Origin: Lacrimispora defluvii
GTDB lineage: Bacteria; Bacillota; Clostridia; Lachnospirales; Lachnospiraceae
NCBI GenBank assembly: GCA_013036995.1
Contig: JAAOXG010000028.1
Location: forward strand, 1 to 64,000
Length of the DNA: 64,000 bases
Direction of reading: 5' to 3'
In this document: positions 32,799-43,067 of the stretch, in pieces
Layout: every line of letters starts with the position of its first letter
Position numbering within the stretch: position 1 is the first letter of the stretch
Made by a program: the position numbers and the translations under genes
The notes under the pieces: generated by a model
What the model was told of the DNA's origin: nothing
The model's input: the letters and a program-made list of their open reading frames with translations, nothing else
Databases searched by the model: none

Positions 32799-35081
32799 TT
32801 ATTTCTCACCTTCGTCCGTTTTTAAAATATCAGACAGGATTTGATCGATTTGATTTTTTTCAATCAGTTCATCAATATTAGTAACTGCCAACAGCTCTTC
32901 CACCGAATGCTGCCGGTATTTTCCTGTTCTCTTTAAAGTCAGCTTGATTCCTATCTCAGTATTATAATCAAACTGATCTTCCTCATTCCCATTTGCATTA
33001 AAATTCAGAACAGAAAAATAATTGAAATTAAAATTTACTACTTTGCAGGTCGCTCCATTGGAAAATGCAATCTCCTTATTAACCGGTATCCGAGGTAATT
33101 TTCTCTGATCGTAAAAAGTTTTGCCAATCCTCTTTTTTATATTTCTTATCATATCGTCGTAAGCAGTGATCCAAAGATTCATTTCCATTGGCAGACTGTG
33201 AACTCTGTCATAAATAAGCTGCATATACTGACGCCTGCTGCCTTCATCTTCCGGTTCCACTAAGGCTGAATAACGCCAGCCCCCTTCAATTTCATCCTTT
33301 TTCACATACTTTATATTCCCGCAAAGACGAGCCTTATAATGGTTGGAAATAACAGTAAAATGAATGACATCCTGTTCCGGTAAATAAACCGGTGTTTCCA
33401 TACGAAATGCCACTCCATTCTCAGATAAATCCACAGTGACAGCCTCATATTCCTGTCCCTTATACTCCACCACTATTTTTTCACTTGCCACAAAACGTTC
33501 CGATTTTCTATAAGCCGGTCTTCCAAGCATAAAAAAGATAGCATAACACAGTGCGACCATATTGTATGCGATCCAGAATATAATGACACTGCTGTATAAA
33601 AGTGCCCAGCCATATTTTCCGTTAACAAACCGTATCATGGCAGCTGCTGATAAAATAAGAAGAATCATATGGGGAATCGCATAAAGAATATAGCCAAACC
33701 TGGATTCATTCACATTTCTTTTCTTATTGGTAACCTTAAATTTTCTCTGATGAATATGAAGCGTCTCAAGTATCACAGGAATAATCAAATATGGCATGAA
33801 GATGGTGTCAATGACCTGACTCCATCTCTGATTTCTGATATTGCCTGATAAATACCGCATTGAAGTGCTATAAAAAATGTAAGCCGGAAGCCAGAAAACA
33901 ATTACATCCCAGAATCCACTGTTTACAATCTTAAAATCAAATAAGGCAAACAGGATTGGTGAAAGAATAAATATCAGACGGTTAAAAAATGACCACCAAT
34001 ACAAAAAGCTGTTTAAATAAGTGATTCTTGCTGGCAGTGAAAGCTTCTTTGTAACTATAGCTTTTGTATTCTGCAGGCTCTGAATTACGCCTCTTGCCCA
34101 GCGAACCCTCTGCTTTAACATGGATTTTACTGTGGTCGTTGTCAGTCCTGCTGCCTGAATCTCATCTGTTGCATAAGTGATATAACCAGCTTTCTGAATA
34201 CGTATACTTGTCTCAAAATCCTCAGTTATGGTGTTATAAGGAAAGCCTCCGATTTCCTCCAGCGCTTCTCTTGAAATTACCGTATTGCTTCCTGTATAGG
34301 CAACTGCATTGGAGGAATTTCTCATAATGTTCACTTCTTTTGAAAAGAAATCCTGTTCATTTGGTATGTTACCTTCTGCATAGAGATTAAATTGAAATAA
34401 ATCAGGATTATAAAAGCTTTGAGGGGTCTGGACTATCCCCATCCGGAATTGTTTATCTATCTCACCTTCTGCTCTTAACTTCCAGCCCCCATCTTCTTTC
34501 TTAAATCTGGAAAGCAGAAAATAAGGAACTGTTTTCATTAAAAACGTTCTCTGTGGTATCATATCCGCATCGAATGTGGCAATTAACGGGGAATTAGTCC
34601 TGCTTAGAGCGTGGTTTAAGTTTCCTGATTTTGCATGTTTATTATAAGCAAGTCCCAGATATCCAATCTGAAATTCTTCTGCCAGTTTCGCAATCTCTTC
34701 TCTGTTTCCATCGTCACAAAGATAGATATGAACCTTATTCTTATCCGGATATTCCATAAATGTACAGGCATTTACCGTTTTGTACAAAATATCTGCTGGT
34801 TCATTATGAGTAGCGATAAAAACATCGACGTCAGGATAATATTCAGCCGGTACTTCCGGACATTCCAAATGGTACCGGTTCATACGTATTTTCTGGTAAA
34901 GAAGTTCAAAGGTGGTAAAGACAGTAACTGCTTCCGCAGTATACAAAAGAAGTCCAAAAATCATATTTGCTGCACCCTGGTGATAAGGCAGCGTAAATAC
35001 AAGCCTCCAGATTAAATAGATTGACATCAAAATGATTGTTACGATAAAAAGCAAATTTCTTTTACTATCTTCTCGTCTCAT
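32799..35081 (-). CDS. BcsA-like processive glycosyltransferase with PilZ domain
   Basis: This GT2 membrane glycosyltransferase of the cellulose synthase type has 760 residues. Motifs are DDG (about 123-125), FDADMIP (about 171-177), TED (about 286-288) and QRVRW (about 324-328), flanked by membrane helices. A C-terminal PilZ domain has RKSER (about 525-529) and DLSENG (about 551-556), the c-di-GMP-binding residues. An extra ~165-residue tail contains a second, degenerate PilZ-like RKLPR segment. No bcsB is next to it; a GT-C-like gene follows instead. The ATGs at 35084 and 35081 share GAGGGGG; 35081 has better spacing. The polymer could be cellulose or another beta-glucan. Confidence 0.85.
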   Translation of the reverse strand: MRREDSKRNLLFIVTIILMSIYLIWRLVFTLPYHQGAANMIFGLLLYTAEAVTVFTTFELLYQKIRMNRYHLECPEVPAEYYPDVDVFIATHNEPADILYKTVNACTFMEYPDKNKVHIYLCDDGNREEIAKLAEEFQIGYLGLAYNKHAKSGNLNHALSRTNSPLIATFDADMIPQRTFLMKTVPYFLLSRFKKEDGGWKLRAEGEIDKQFRMGIVQTPQSFYNPDLFQFNLYAEGNIPNEQDFFSKEVNIMRNSSNAVAYTGSNTVISREALEEIGGFPYNTITEDFETSIRIQKAGYITYATDEIQAAGLTTTTVKSMLKQRVRWARGVIQSLQNTKAIVTKKLSLPARITYLNSFLYWWSFFNRLIFILSPILFALFDFKIVNSGFWDVIVFWLPAYIFYSTSMRYLSGNIRNQRWSQVIDTIFMPYLIIPVILETLHIHQRKFKVTNKKRNVNESRFGYILYAIPHMILLILSAAAMIRFVNGKYGWALLYSSVIIFWIAYNMVALCYAIFFMLGRPAYRKSERFVASEKIVVEYKGQEYEAVTVDLSENGVAFRMETPVYLPEQDVIHFTVISNHYKARLCGNIKYVKKDEIEGGWRYSALVEPEDEGSRRQYMQLIYDRVHSLPMEMNLWITAYDDMIRNIKKRIGKTFYDQRKLPRIPVNKEIAFSNGATCKVVNFNFNYFSVLNFNANGNEEDQFDYNTEIGIKLTLKRTGKYRQHSVEELLAVTNIDELIEKNQIDQILSDILKTDEGEK

Positions 35082-35156
35082 CATATTCCCCCTCATATGC
35101 AGACAGATTAATTTCCTGCCTCATCAAAAGAAGTTATCATGTGAAGTCCGAGCCTT

Positions 35157-35185
35157 ATCATATACAGTTTACGACTTTAAGTCAA
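35157..35185 (-). promoter_or_regulatory. promoter of the bcsA-like operon
   Basis: On the minus strand TTGACT (35180-35185) and TATGAT (35157-35162) are 17 bp apart, about 75 bp before the start codon. I saw no c-di-GMP riboswitch in the leader. Confidence 0.65.
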
Positions 35186-35339
35186 CAGATCTTCAGGCAG
35201 TAATCAGTGGATGGGAACAATGTAACAATGATTCCAAAGAACACCTCCTGATTCTGTTTCTGATATCACAGGGAAACGTCCGTTAAAACATACCTAAAAC
35301 GGGGGGGACCTTATGACGAATTATTGTCATTAACTGTTC

Positions 35340-35368
35340 TTGACTAATGTCAATAAAGCAACTATAAT
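35340..35368 (+). promoter_or_regulatory. promoter of the chemoreceptor gene
   Basis: TTGACT (35340-35345) and TATAAT (35363-35368) are 17 bp apart on the plus strand, about 145 bp before the start codon. The 431-bp gap between the divergent genes holds this promoter, the opposite one, and A+T-rich sequence. Confidence 0.75.
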
Positions 35369-35512
35369 ATTGCAATAATACCACATTTTGGATATTACTA
35401 ATTCTTACCATTGCTATATAATATTGTTATAAACGGAATTATTTTACAATGAGTTTAAGAATTTTTATGGAATAAAGGTATATGAAAAACAAAGGTTAAG
35501 AAGGGAAAACAC

Positions 35513-37192
35513 ATGCTTAAAAAGTTAAAGGTTGGAAAACGGTTATTGCTTACATTTCTTATTGTAGTATTATTTTCTGGTCTAGCAGGAACCATAGGAA
35601 TCCTGCTCATCCACAAAGTCAATCAGGAGTATAGTATTGAACTTCAGGATTACGGCTTCGCGCAGGGAGATATCGGAAGCCTTGGGCAGGCATTTCAGGC
35701 ACATCGTGCAACAGTTTTATACATAATCTTTTCAGAGGATACATCTGAAACAGAAAAACAGAAACAGAATTTAAACACGCAGGTTGATACAATTAATAAG
35801 ATGATGAAGCAGGTGGAGAGTCGTATGAAGACTCCGGCTGAGAAAGAACTTTACAGCCAGCTTGTTGAAAAAATGACCAAATACGAAGGAATTCGAAGCA
35901 ATACCATAGATCTTGCAGGTAAATCCACGCAGGAAGCCATGGCCACTTTCCGCAGCCAGGCGGCCCCTCTGGCAGCTGATATCGCTAATACCATCAATAC
36001 GATGCTGGCGAATAAATCCAATGAAGGCAATATTAAATCACACAAGTTGGAGGAACAGGCTAATATCTTCATCTTTATTATGATAATTATCATACTGGGA
36101 TCCATTGCAACCTCCATTTTCATTGCAATCTATATCACACGGGGTATTATAAAACCAATTGATGAATTAAAAGACGTAGCAGACAAGATGGCTCAGGGTA
36201 ACTTAAATTGTCATGTTGAGTATACTTCCAATGACGAGCTAGGACATCTTGCCCAAAGCATGAGAACCATGATGGAACGGATTTCCTACTATATGAATTA
36301 TATTTCGAAAACTACACAGAGTATGGCGGACGGGGATTTTAATATTCCTCACGATCCGGAAGAATTTAAAGGTGCTTTTCGGGGTGTTCAGATCTCCATT
36401 CAGGATCTTACTGTTTCACTTAATGATGCTATGCGTAAAATAGCCCAGGCATCTGATCAGGTTGCAAGTGGAGCTGAACAGGTTGCAAGCAGTGCTCAGG
36501 CGCTCAGTCAGGGTGCCACAGAACAGGCTTCCTCCATTCAGGAGCTGGCAGCAACAATTAATGATATTTCAAGTAATATCAATCAAAATGCTGAAAATGC
36601 AAAAGAAACAAATACCCAGGTTGAAGCGACTTCTGCAGAGGTAGAGTACGGTAAAACCCGGATGGAACATTTAAATTCTGCTATGGATACCATAAGCGAA
36701 GCATCTTCTGAAATCAGCAAGGTTATAAAGACCATTGAAGACATTGCATTCCAGACCAATATCCTGGCGCTGAACGCAGCAGTAGAAGCTGCAAGAGCAG
36801 GTGATGCAGGAAAAGGCTTTGCTGTGGTGGCAGATGAGGTTCGAAATCTTGCCAACAAGAGTCAGGAAGCTTCCAAGAATACGGCTGCACTGATTGAACG
36901 GGCACTGGCTTCCATAGAGTCCGGCAATCACATTGCAAAAGAAACAAAGGAATCCATGGATCGCATTGTATTATCATCCCAGACAGTAGCCAACCTTGTT
37001 TATCAGATTTCCACCGCAACCGAACAGCAGGCCACTGCAGTCAGCCAGGTTACACAGGGCATTGACCAGATTGCAAGCGTAGTTCAGACGAATTCTGCTA
37101 CTTCGGAAGAGAGCGCTGCTGCAAGCGAAGAGATGGCAGGTCAGGCTCAGATGCTTAAGTCTCTGATGAAACAGTTTCAGTTAATAGATTAA
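35513..37192 (+). CDS. methyl-accepting chemotaxis protein
   Basis: This transmembrane chemoreceptor has 559 residues: TM1 at about 11-33, a four-helix-bundle type sensor domain, TM2 at about 183-207, HAMP to about 260, and a long coiled signalling domain. The hairpin tip shows the conserved [20 protein letters not shown] and [12 protein letters not shown] that bind CheA and CheW. Its ligand is unknown. It is a single-gene unit with its own promoter and terminator. It lies beside, and divergent from, a c-di-GMP-responsive glycan synthase, which may reflect shared control of surface behaviour. Confidence 0.94.
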   Translation: MLKKLKVGKRLLLTFLIVVLFSGLAGTIGILLIHKVNQEYSIELQDYGFAQGDIGSLGQAFQAHRATVLYIIFSEDTSETEKQKQNLNTQVDTINKMMKQVESRMKTPAEKELYSQLVEKMTKYEGIRSNTIDLAGKSTQEAMATFRSQAAPLAADIANTINTMLANKSNEGNIKSHKLEEQANIFIFIMIIIILGSIATSIFIAIYITRGIIKPIDELKDVADKMAQGNLNCHVEYTSNDELGHLAQSMRTMMERISYYMNYISKTTQSMADGDFNIPHDPEEFKGAFRGVQISIQDLTVSLNDAMRKIAQASDQVASGAEQVASSAQALSQGATEQASSIQELAATINDISSNINQNAENAKETNTQVEATSAEVEYGKTRMEHLNSAMDTISEASSEISKVIKTIEDIAFQTNILALNAAVEAARAGDAGKGFAVVADEVRNLANKSQEASKNTAALIERALASIESGNHIAKETKESMDRIVLSSQTVANLVYQISTATEQQATAVSQVTQGIDQIASVVQTNSATSEESAAASEEMAGQAQMLKSLMKQFQLID

Positions 37193-37207
37193 ATCAAGTG
37201 ATAAGAA

Positions 37208-37250
37208 GAAAAAGGAGGTATGCCCGCCAATGTGCATACCTCCTTTTTTT
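37208..37250. terminator. bidirectional terminator between the chemoreceptor and opp genes
   Basis: A stem AAGGAGGTATGC / GCATACCTCCTT is followed by seven T's on the plus strand and, reading the other way, by a T-rich tract. The two transcription units converge here. Confidence 0.9.
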
Positions 37251-38196
37251 ATTGTTGTAAGAAATCACCGGTTATCCACCGTTTCACCTCATCATCTGTT
37301 CCAAGAACATAATGCTCACCTTCTACGTGATGCGCTGTCCCAGACAGATAATCGATCCCCATTTCTTTCAAGTTATAGGTAAAGGCCGTCCGGCTCCGCT
37401 CTGAAACAGGATCCGGCTTTGGTATTGCAGACAATAAAGATCTTGTATAGGGATGGATGGGTCTTAAGAATATCTCTTCTGTTGTCCCTGTTTCCACCAT
37501 ATGCCCCAAATGGAGAACTCCAATCCTGTCAGAAATATATTTTACCATGGATAAATCATGAGCGATAAATAATATAGCCGTTTTCGTCTGTTTTTGAAGC
37601 TCTTTCATTAAGTTTACAACCTGGGCCTGAATGGAAACATCCAATGCACTAATTGCCTCATCTGCTATGATTAATTCCGGCTCCATAATAAGCGCTCTGG
37701 CAATTCCGATCCGCTGTCTCTGACCTCCCGAGAATTGATGGGGATATCGATTGGCATGTTCCCTGGATAGTCCCACCATATCAAGAATCCGGTATACTTT
37801 TTCCTCTCTCTCCTGCGGGGTGGTGTACATATGGTGAATATCAAGCCCCTGAGCAACAATATCCAGAATTTTTTTTCTGGGATTTAAACAAGCCATGGGA
37901 TCCTGAAAGATCATTTGCATATTAGTTCTTAAATGCTTTGTATCCTGATGAGAGAGTTTACCCGAAATTTTTGTTCCCTGAAACCACACCTCACCAGATG
38001 TGGGCTCATACAAACGGATAACAGACCTTCCGATGGTTGATTTTCCGCTTCCTGACTCTCCTACCAGACCATAGGTCTCTCCGGGGTAAATACGAAAAGA
38101 TACTCCATCAACTGCTTTTATGGAAAACTTCCTGCCAAGCTTAAAATGCTGCTTTAAATCCCTCACTTCCAATAGTGGTTTCCTATTCTCCTCCAA
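37249..38196 (-). CDS. oppF: oligopeptide ABC transporter ATP-binding protein OppF
   Basis: This is the second ATPase of the peptide importer, 315 residues. It has Walker A GESGSGKST, signature FSGGQRQR, Walker B LIIADEA, the H-loop FIAHD, and the OppF-type C-terminal oligopeptide domain. The start codon is TTG at 38196, with GGAGGTG at 8 bp. It overlaps oppD by 14 bp. The gene is last in an oppA-B-C-D-F order and ends at a shared terminator. Confidence 0.92.
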   Translation of the reverse strand: MEENRKPLLEVRDLKQHFKLGRKFSIKAVDGVSFRIYPGETYGLVGESGSGKSTIGRSVIRLYEPTSGEVWFQGTKISGKLSHQDTKHLRTNMQMIFQDPMACLNPRKKILDIVAQGLDIHHMYTTPQEREEKVYRILDMVGLSREHANRYPHQFSGGQRQRIGIARALIMEPELIIADEAISALDVSIQAQVVNLMKELQKQTKTAILFIAHDLSMVKYISDRIGVLHLGHMVETGTTEEIFLRPIHPYTRSLLSAIPKPDPVSERSRTAFTYNLKEMGIDYLSGTAHHVEGEHYVLGTDDEVKRWITGDFLQQ

Positions 38197-39262
38197 GCGA
38201 TTTCACCTCCTCCATTCTCTTTAACCTTTCCTTTAATGCCTCTGGCATGGACACAGCAGGTGCATTTTCATGAAGAAGCCATGTTGCCGCATAATGAGTT
38301 TCCGTGACCTCAAACATTGGCGGTTCCAGGCGGTAATCAATGTTTAATGCAAACCGGTTTCGCTCTGCAAATGCATCACCCTCTGTTTTATTTAACAGAT
38401 TGAACGGACTTCCGGGGATGGTATAAAGCACCTCGTCACTGGTATCTAAATCCGGCATGGCAGATAACAATCCCCAGGTGTAGGGGTGTCTGGGATCATA
38501 AAAGATCTCCTCAGAAAGCCCTTTTTCTACCACTTTCCCCGCATACATCACTGCCACATAATCCGCCACCTTTGCCACAACTCCCAAATCATGGGTAATG
38601 TAGATGACAGAAATTCCTGTTTTCTTCTGAATATCTTTAATCAGCTCCAGGATTTTAGCCTGAATGGTTACGTCCAAAGCTGTCGTTGGTTCATCACAAA
38701 TCAATATCTCAGGATCACAGGACAAAGCAATTGCGATTACTACTCTCTGTCTCATCCCTCCTGAAAGTTGATGGGGATAGCTTTTCATTCTCTTTTCCGG
38801 CTCTGTAATCCCAACCAGATCAAGAAGTTTTACCGCTTTTTCATACGCTTCTTTTTTATTGGTTTTATAGTGATAACGCATTCCTTCCATAATCTGACTG
38901 CCAATTTGCATGGTGGGATTTAAAGAAGTCATAGGATCCTGAAATACCATAGCGATCCGGCGGCCATTAATCCGGCGGCGCATTTCCTTTTTACTAAATG
39001 ACAATAGTTCTTCTTTTATCTCCTCCCCGCTCTTACGTGAGGTAAAATCAATGGTTCCGCTCTTTACTTTTCCGTTTCCGCTTAATATACCCATAATTGC
39101 CTTTACAGTGACCGATTTACCGGAGCCCGATTCTCCTACGATAGCCAGCGTTTCCCCCTGATATAAATCCAGATTGACTCCTCTGATGGCATTTACTTCG
39201 CCGGCAGAGGTCTGAAACGAGATGGATAAATCTCTGATTGACAAAACCTTATCTTTATTCAT
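38183..39262 (-). CDS. oppD: oligopeptide ABC transporter ATP-binding protein OppD
   Basis: This is the first ATPase of the peptide importer, 359 residues. Walker A GESGSGKSV, Q-loop VFQDPMTSLNP, signature LSGGMRQR, Walker B ILICDEPTTALD and the H-loop YITHD are all present. The C-terminal oligopeptide/dipeptide domain is present, but without the usual iron-sulfur-type Cys cluster of some OppD proteins (only GDAFAERNRF is seen there). The Shine-Dalgarno TAGGAGGC precedes the ATG, 10 bp after oppC. Confidence 0.92.
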   Translation of the reverse strand: MNKDKVLSIRDLSISFQTSAGEVNAIRGVNLDLYQGETLAIVGESGSGKSVTVKAIMGILSGNGKVKSGTIDFTSRKSGEEIKEELLSFSKKEMRRRINGRRIAMVFQDPMTSLNPTMQIGSQIMEGMRYHYKTNKKEAYEKAVKLLDLVGITEPEKRMKSYPHQLSGGMRQRVVIAIALSCDPEILICDEPTTALDVTIQAKILELIKDIQKKTGISVIYITHDLGVVAKVADYVAVMYAGKVVEKGLSEEIFYDPRHPYTWGLLSAMPDLDTSDEVLYTIPGSPFNLLNKTEGDAFAERNRFALNIDYRLEPPMFEVTETHYAATWLLHENAPAVSMPEALKERLKRMEEVKSLGGE

Positions 39263-39272
39263 AATCTGCCTC

Positions 39273-40334
39273 CTACATCTCTTTCATCTTCGGGTCAAAC
39301 GCATCTCTCAGTCCATCTGCCAGCATATTAAAGCTGAGCATAATAACTGCCAGAACGATCACCGGTGATATGATCATATAGGGATGGGTTGTGAAGGACT
39401 TAAACGCATCGCTGATCAGTGACCCAAGAGAAGCTAACGGTGCCGGAACCCCCAGGCCGATAAATGCAAGAAAAGCTTCTGTAAAGATTGCATTTGGTAT
39501 GGAAAACATGGACATAATGATCAGCTGACCAAAGATGTTTGGAAGTATTTCCTTAAAAATCAAATAAAAATCCCCAGCTCCAAGTGTTCTGGATGCAAGA
39601 ATAAATTCCTGCTCCTTCAGCTTTAAAACCTGGGCTCTTGCAACCCGGTTCATACCAATCCAGCCGGTAATTGCAAGTGCCAGAGTGATGGTTGCAAGCC
39701 CTGGCTTTAGCACCAGCATAAGCAGGGTAACAATGACAAGGGTTGGAATTCCATTTAAAATCTCCGCAAACCGCTGCATGGCATTATCCACTGTACCGCC
39801 AAAATATCCGCTGATCAGACCGTAGCTCATGCCAAAGCACATATCAACAAGAACAGCCACCAAAGCAATGTAAAGGGAGATTCTGGTTCCCATAAACGTC
39901 CGGGTAAATATATCCCTGCCCAGTACATCCGTACCAAACCAGTAATAAGTATTCTCAAGTCCGGTAGTCTTTTGCGGATCAACATACCGGTTAACCGTAA
40001 CTTTACCAGTGGAAGTATTCATGGTCTCTGATCCATTCATAATTCCCCACTTTTCCAGAACCGGAACTCTTGGAGCCAGATTCTGGTTTGCTATGATCTG
40101 TTCATTGTATGTATAGCCATTCATATATGGGCCGGCAATTGCCATAAGGATGACAAAAACAATAGCAATAAATCCCGCTGCTGCCCCTTTATTTTTCAAA
40201 AAAGAAGAAATGACATCTTTCCAGTAAGACTGTGCCGGATAAACCCGGTCAATTCCTATCCTGCGGTTATCAGCCATAATAAAATCATCCGGCTTAAATT
40301 CAAACGTTACTGCTTCCCTGTCATAGCTGCTCAT
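39273..40334 (-). CDS. oppC: oligopeptide ABC transporter permease OppC
   Basis: This inner-membrane permease has 353 residues. It has a cytoplasmic N-terminus, an OppC N-terminal TM, an extracytoplasmic loop with GTDVLGRDIFTR, and five more helices with the coupling loop ASRTLGAGDFYLIFKEILPN. Upstream in-frame codons overlap oppB; the ATG at 40334 with AAGGAGG is used and overlaps oppB by 14 bp. Confidence 0.93.
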   Translation of the reverse strand: MSSYDREAVTFEFKPDDFIMADNRRIGIDRVYPAQSYWKDVISSFLKNKGAAAGFIAIVFVILMAIAGPYMNGYTYNEQIIANQNLAPRVPVLEKWGIMNGSETMNTSTGKVTVNRYVDPQKTTGLENTYYWFGTDVLGRDIFTRTFMGTRISLYIALVAVLVDMCFGMSYGLISGYFGGTVDNAMQRFAEILNGIPTLVIVTLLMLVLKPGLATITLALAITGWIGMNRVARAQVLKLKEQEFILASRTLGAGDFYLIFKEILPNIFGQLIIMSMFSIPNAIFTEAFLAFIGLGVPAPLASLGSLISDAFKSFTTHPYMIISPVIVLAVIMLSFNMLADGLRDAFDPKMKEM

Positions 40335-41268
40335 AATTATCCTCCTTTGCCAGCCTGATCCGTGGATCAATGAGACCATATAAGATATCCACAGCAAGCA
40401 TAATTCCAATATACATGGCACTGTATATAAATGCCAGAGTTACGATCACATTATAATCATTGGACTGAATGGCCGTAACCAGAAGGCTTCCGATTCCAGG
40501 AATGGAGAATATTTTTTCCACCACCAGAGAACCTGTCATCAGACTGACAACAAGAGGTGCCAGAACTGTGACAATGGGAATCAGTGCATTTCTTAAACCA
40601 TGAATCAGTATGAGCCGCCAGCCGGGAAGCCCCTTGCTTTCTGCAAGTAGCATATAATCGGATCCCAGAACCTCCAGCATTTCCGTTCTTGTAAACCGGG
40701 CTACGGTCGCTACTGTAAACATGGCTAAGGAAATAGTAGGAAGAACAGAAGATTTTACCGCCTCCTGCTGCTGATACAATAAAGGAAACCATTTAAACTG
40801 ATAGCCAAGGGTATAAGACAGTCCCAGTGCAAATACATAAGATGGAAGACTGACTCCAAGAACAGAAATAACCGTTGTCATGGTATCAAAAATTGTATTA
40901 TGCTTTAAAGCAGCTATGAGTCCCAATACCAGTCCTACCGCAGTTCCCAGTAAAACCGCCTGCCCTCCGATTCTGATGGAAATAGGAAGTCTGGTTGCTA
41001 AAAGAGTGGTAATAGACGTATTCTTGGAAATGGTATAGGATACCCCAAAGTCACCGGACAGCATGTTCTTCACATAGTTTAAAAACCGTATGAATACTGG
41101 TTTATCCAGACCGTATTTGGCATTTAAAAGTGCCACCTGAGACTGGGTTAGTTTCTCATCATTGAACGGGGAACCAGGCATCAGTTCCAGCATCAGAAAT
41201 AATATAAGCAGGATAGCCAGCAAAGTGGCTGCTGAAATGCAGATTCTCTTAACAATATATCGTTTCAC
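40321..41268 (-). CDS. oppB: oligopeptide ABC transporter permease OppB
   Basis: This inner-membrane permease partner of OppC has 315 residues with six helices. It has the N-terminal ELMPGSPF motif, GDFGVSYT, and the coupling loop AESKGLPGWRLILIHGLRNA. The start codon is GTG with GGGAGGG 8 bp upstream. It follows oppA by 90 bp. Confidence 0.93.
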   Translation of the reverse strand: MKRYIVKRICISAATLLAILLILFLMLELMPGSPFNDEKLTQSQVALLNAKYGLDKPVFIRFLNYVKNMLSGDFGVSYTISKNTSITTLLATRLPISIRIGGQAVLLGTAVGLVLGLIAALKHNTIFDTMTTVISVLGVSLPSYVFALGLSYTLGYQFKWFPLLYQQQEAVKSSVLPTISLAMFTVATVARFTRTEMLEVLGSDYMLLAESKGLPGWRLILIHGLRNALIPIVTVLAPLVVSLMTGSLVVEKIFSIPGIGSLLVTAIQSNDYNVIVTLAFIYSAMYIGIMLAVDILYGLIDPRIRLAKEDNYEQL

Positions 41269-41358
41269 AAACGTTACCCTCCCAAATTAAGCAGCCAGAG
41301 AAATGACAGGCAAGACCTGTAACCCCTCCGGCAGCCAGAATATAAAACTCACAAAGTC

Positions 41359-43041
41359 TTATTTCTTAGTCGTATTCTTAAAATAACGGTTGATCGCGAT
41401 GGAGTGGAATTCCACGCCTTCAACACCAGCTTTCTGCATTACTGCATTTCCCTTCTGGTAAACCGGAAAAATCACTGCATTGTCACAAACAATCTTTTCT
41501 GCACCAATTAAGGCTTTCCATCTTGCTGCAGGATCAAGTGCAAGATCCCCTTTCTTAGCAGACTGGATAATGGAATCATATTCAGCATTCGACCAGAAAC
41601 CATAGTTGTTGGGGCTGTCAGTAATCCACATATCAAGATAAGTCATAGGATCCGCATAGTCCGGTCCCCAACGGGTAAGACCAAGTTCAAAAATCCCTTC
41701 CTGCATCCGCTCTACACGGTTTTTCTTAGGCATCTGCTCTAAGTTAATGGTGATTCCCGGAAGCGTGGTCTGAATCTCTGACTGAAGGAACTGTGCCACA
41801 TTAATGGCAGATTCCGTATCTTCCACAATCATGGTGTAAGTCAGGCTCTCCACTCCCAGTTCTTTTTTCGCCTCTTCCCAATATTTCAAAGCTTCAGCTT
41901 TATCTGTCTTAAAGTAGTTGCTTCCTGCATCTTCTCTATAATCTTTTCCGTCAGGACCTGTTGCAAGAAGGGTCGGTACTGCAAAATATGCTGGAATGGA
42001 ACCATCCTTTAAAATATTTTTACATACTGCCTCTTTATCAAAGCAAAGGGACAATGCCTTTCTTAAATTAAGGTTTTCGAGACCTGCCACTTTGGTATTG
42101 GGTGACATATACCATAGATATCCAGCCATGATATTTTTAAATTCAGGATCTGCCTGGAACTGTTCCACCTGCTCACCAGAAAGTGTGACCAAATCTAAGT
42201 CTCCGTTCTGATATGCAAGCATTGCCTGCTGGGAATCCTTAATAACCTGATAATTGATTCCATCAAGTTTTACCTTTCCTGCATCCCAGTAATCCGGATT
42301 TTTCTCCAGAGTAATGTTAGTTGCTGCCGGCTCATAGGCGGTAATCTTAAATGGTCCGTTTGACAGCAGCGTATCCGGTGTACTTGCATACTGATCTCCA
42401 CAACTGGTGAAAAATTCTTCATTTACCGGATAGAAAGTTGGGAAAGCCATTAAAGATTCAAAAAATGGCACCGGTACGTCAAGTTCTACTTTCAGTGTCT
42501 TATCATCAACTGCAGTTACTCCCAATTCTTCTAACGGTTTTTCACCAGAAGAGACTGCATCTGCATTCTTAATCCCTGCAATTCCAACAATAAAAGCGTA
42601 TTCACTAGCCGTAACCGGATTCACTGCCCTTCTCCATGCAAATACAAAATCCTTAGCTGTAACAGGTGTTCCATTGGACCATTTTGCATCCCTTAAATGA
42701 TAGGTAAGAGTCAGCCCGTCTGCGCTCTTATCCACACTTTCTGCCAGTGCGGGAACCGGTTTCCCGTCTGCATCCAGTTCGTAGAGTCCATCCGTTGTAT
42801 CCGCAATTACTTCGAATGATGTTCCATCTGTCGCTATCTGGGGGTCCATCGATGCAACCTCCACATCGATATGTACGTTTAATGCATTCCCTTTTGCTGC
42901 TTCCGCCGCCTTCGTTTCCGCCGCAGACTGGGTTGTGCCTGAGACTTGAGCCGCAGGTTTGGAATTGCCACAAGCGGTCAAAGACCAGACCATTAGTCCG
43001 GAGATACCCAGTGACACCATTTTTTTTATGGCTTTCTTCAT
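41359..43041 (-). CDS. oppA: oligopeptide-binding lipoprotein OppA
   Basis: This extracellular solute-binding protein of family 5 has 560 residues. The signal peptide ends in the lipobox LTAC, so it is anchored to the membrane by a lipid. A Gln/Thr/Ala-rich linker follows, then the peptide-binding fold with DGLTLTYHLRDAKWSNGTPVTAKDF. It should deliver oligopeptides to OppBC. GGGAGGT precedes the ATG. A terminator-like hairpin in the leader may act as an attenuator. Confidence 0.94.
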   Translation of the reverse strand: MKKAIKKMVSLGISGLMVWSLTACGNSKPAAQVSGTTQSAAETKAAEAAKGNALNVHIDVEVASMDPQIATDGTSFEVIADTTDGLYELDADGKPVPALAESVDKSADGLTLTYHLRDAKWSNGTPVTAKDFVFAWRRAVNPVTASEYAFIVGIAGIKNADAVSSGEKPLEELGVTAVDDKTLKVELDVPVPFFESLMAFPTFYPVNEEFFTSCGDQYASTPDTLLSNGPFKITAYEPAATNITLEKNPDYWDAGKVKLDGINYQVIKDSQQAMLAYQNGDLDLVTLSGEQVEQFQADPEFKNIMAGYLWYMSPNTKVAGLENLNLRKALSLCFDKEAVCKNILKDGSIPAYFAVPTLLATGPDGKDYREDAGSNYFKTDKAEALKYWEEAKKELGVESLTYTMIVEDTESAINVAQFLQSEIQTTLPGITINLEQMPKKNRVERMQEGIFELGLTRWGPDYADPMTYLDMWITDSPNNYGFWSNAEYDSIIQSAKKGDLALDPAARWKALIGAEKIVCDNAVIFPVYQKGNAVMQKAGVEGVEFHSIAINRYFKNTTKK

Positions 43042-43067
43042 TTAATTACCTCCCAAATAATTTAAAT

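Noticed and set aside
35082-35512. c-di-GMP riboswitch between bcsA and the chemoreceptor gene
   Set aside because: No GEMM-like core was found; the region is explained by two divergent promoters.
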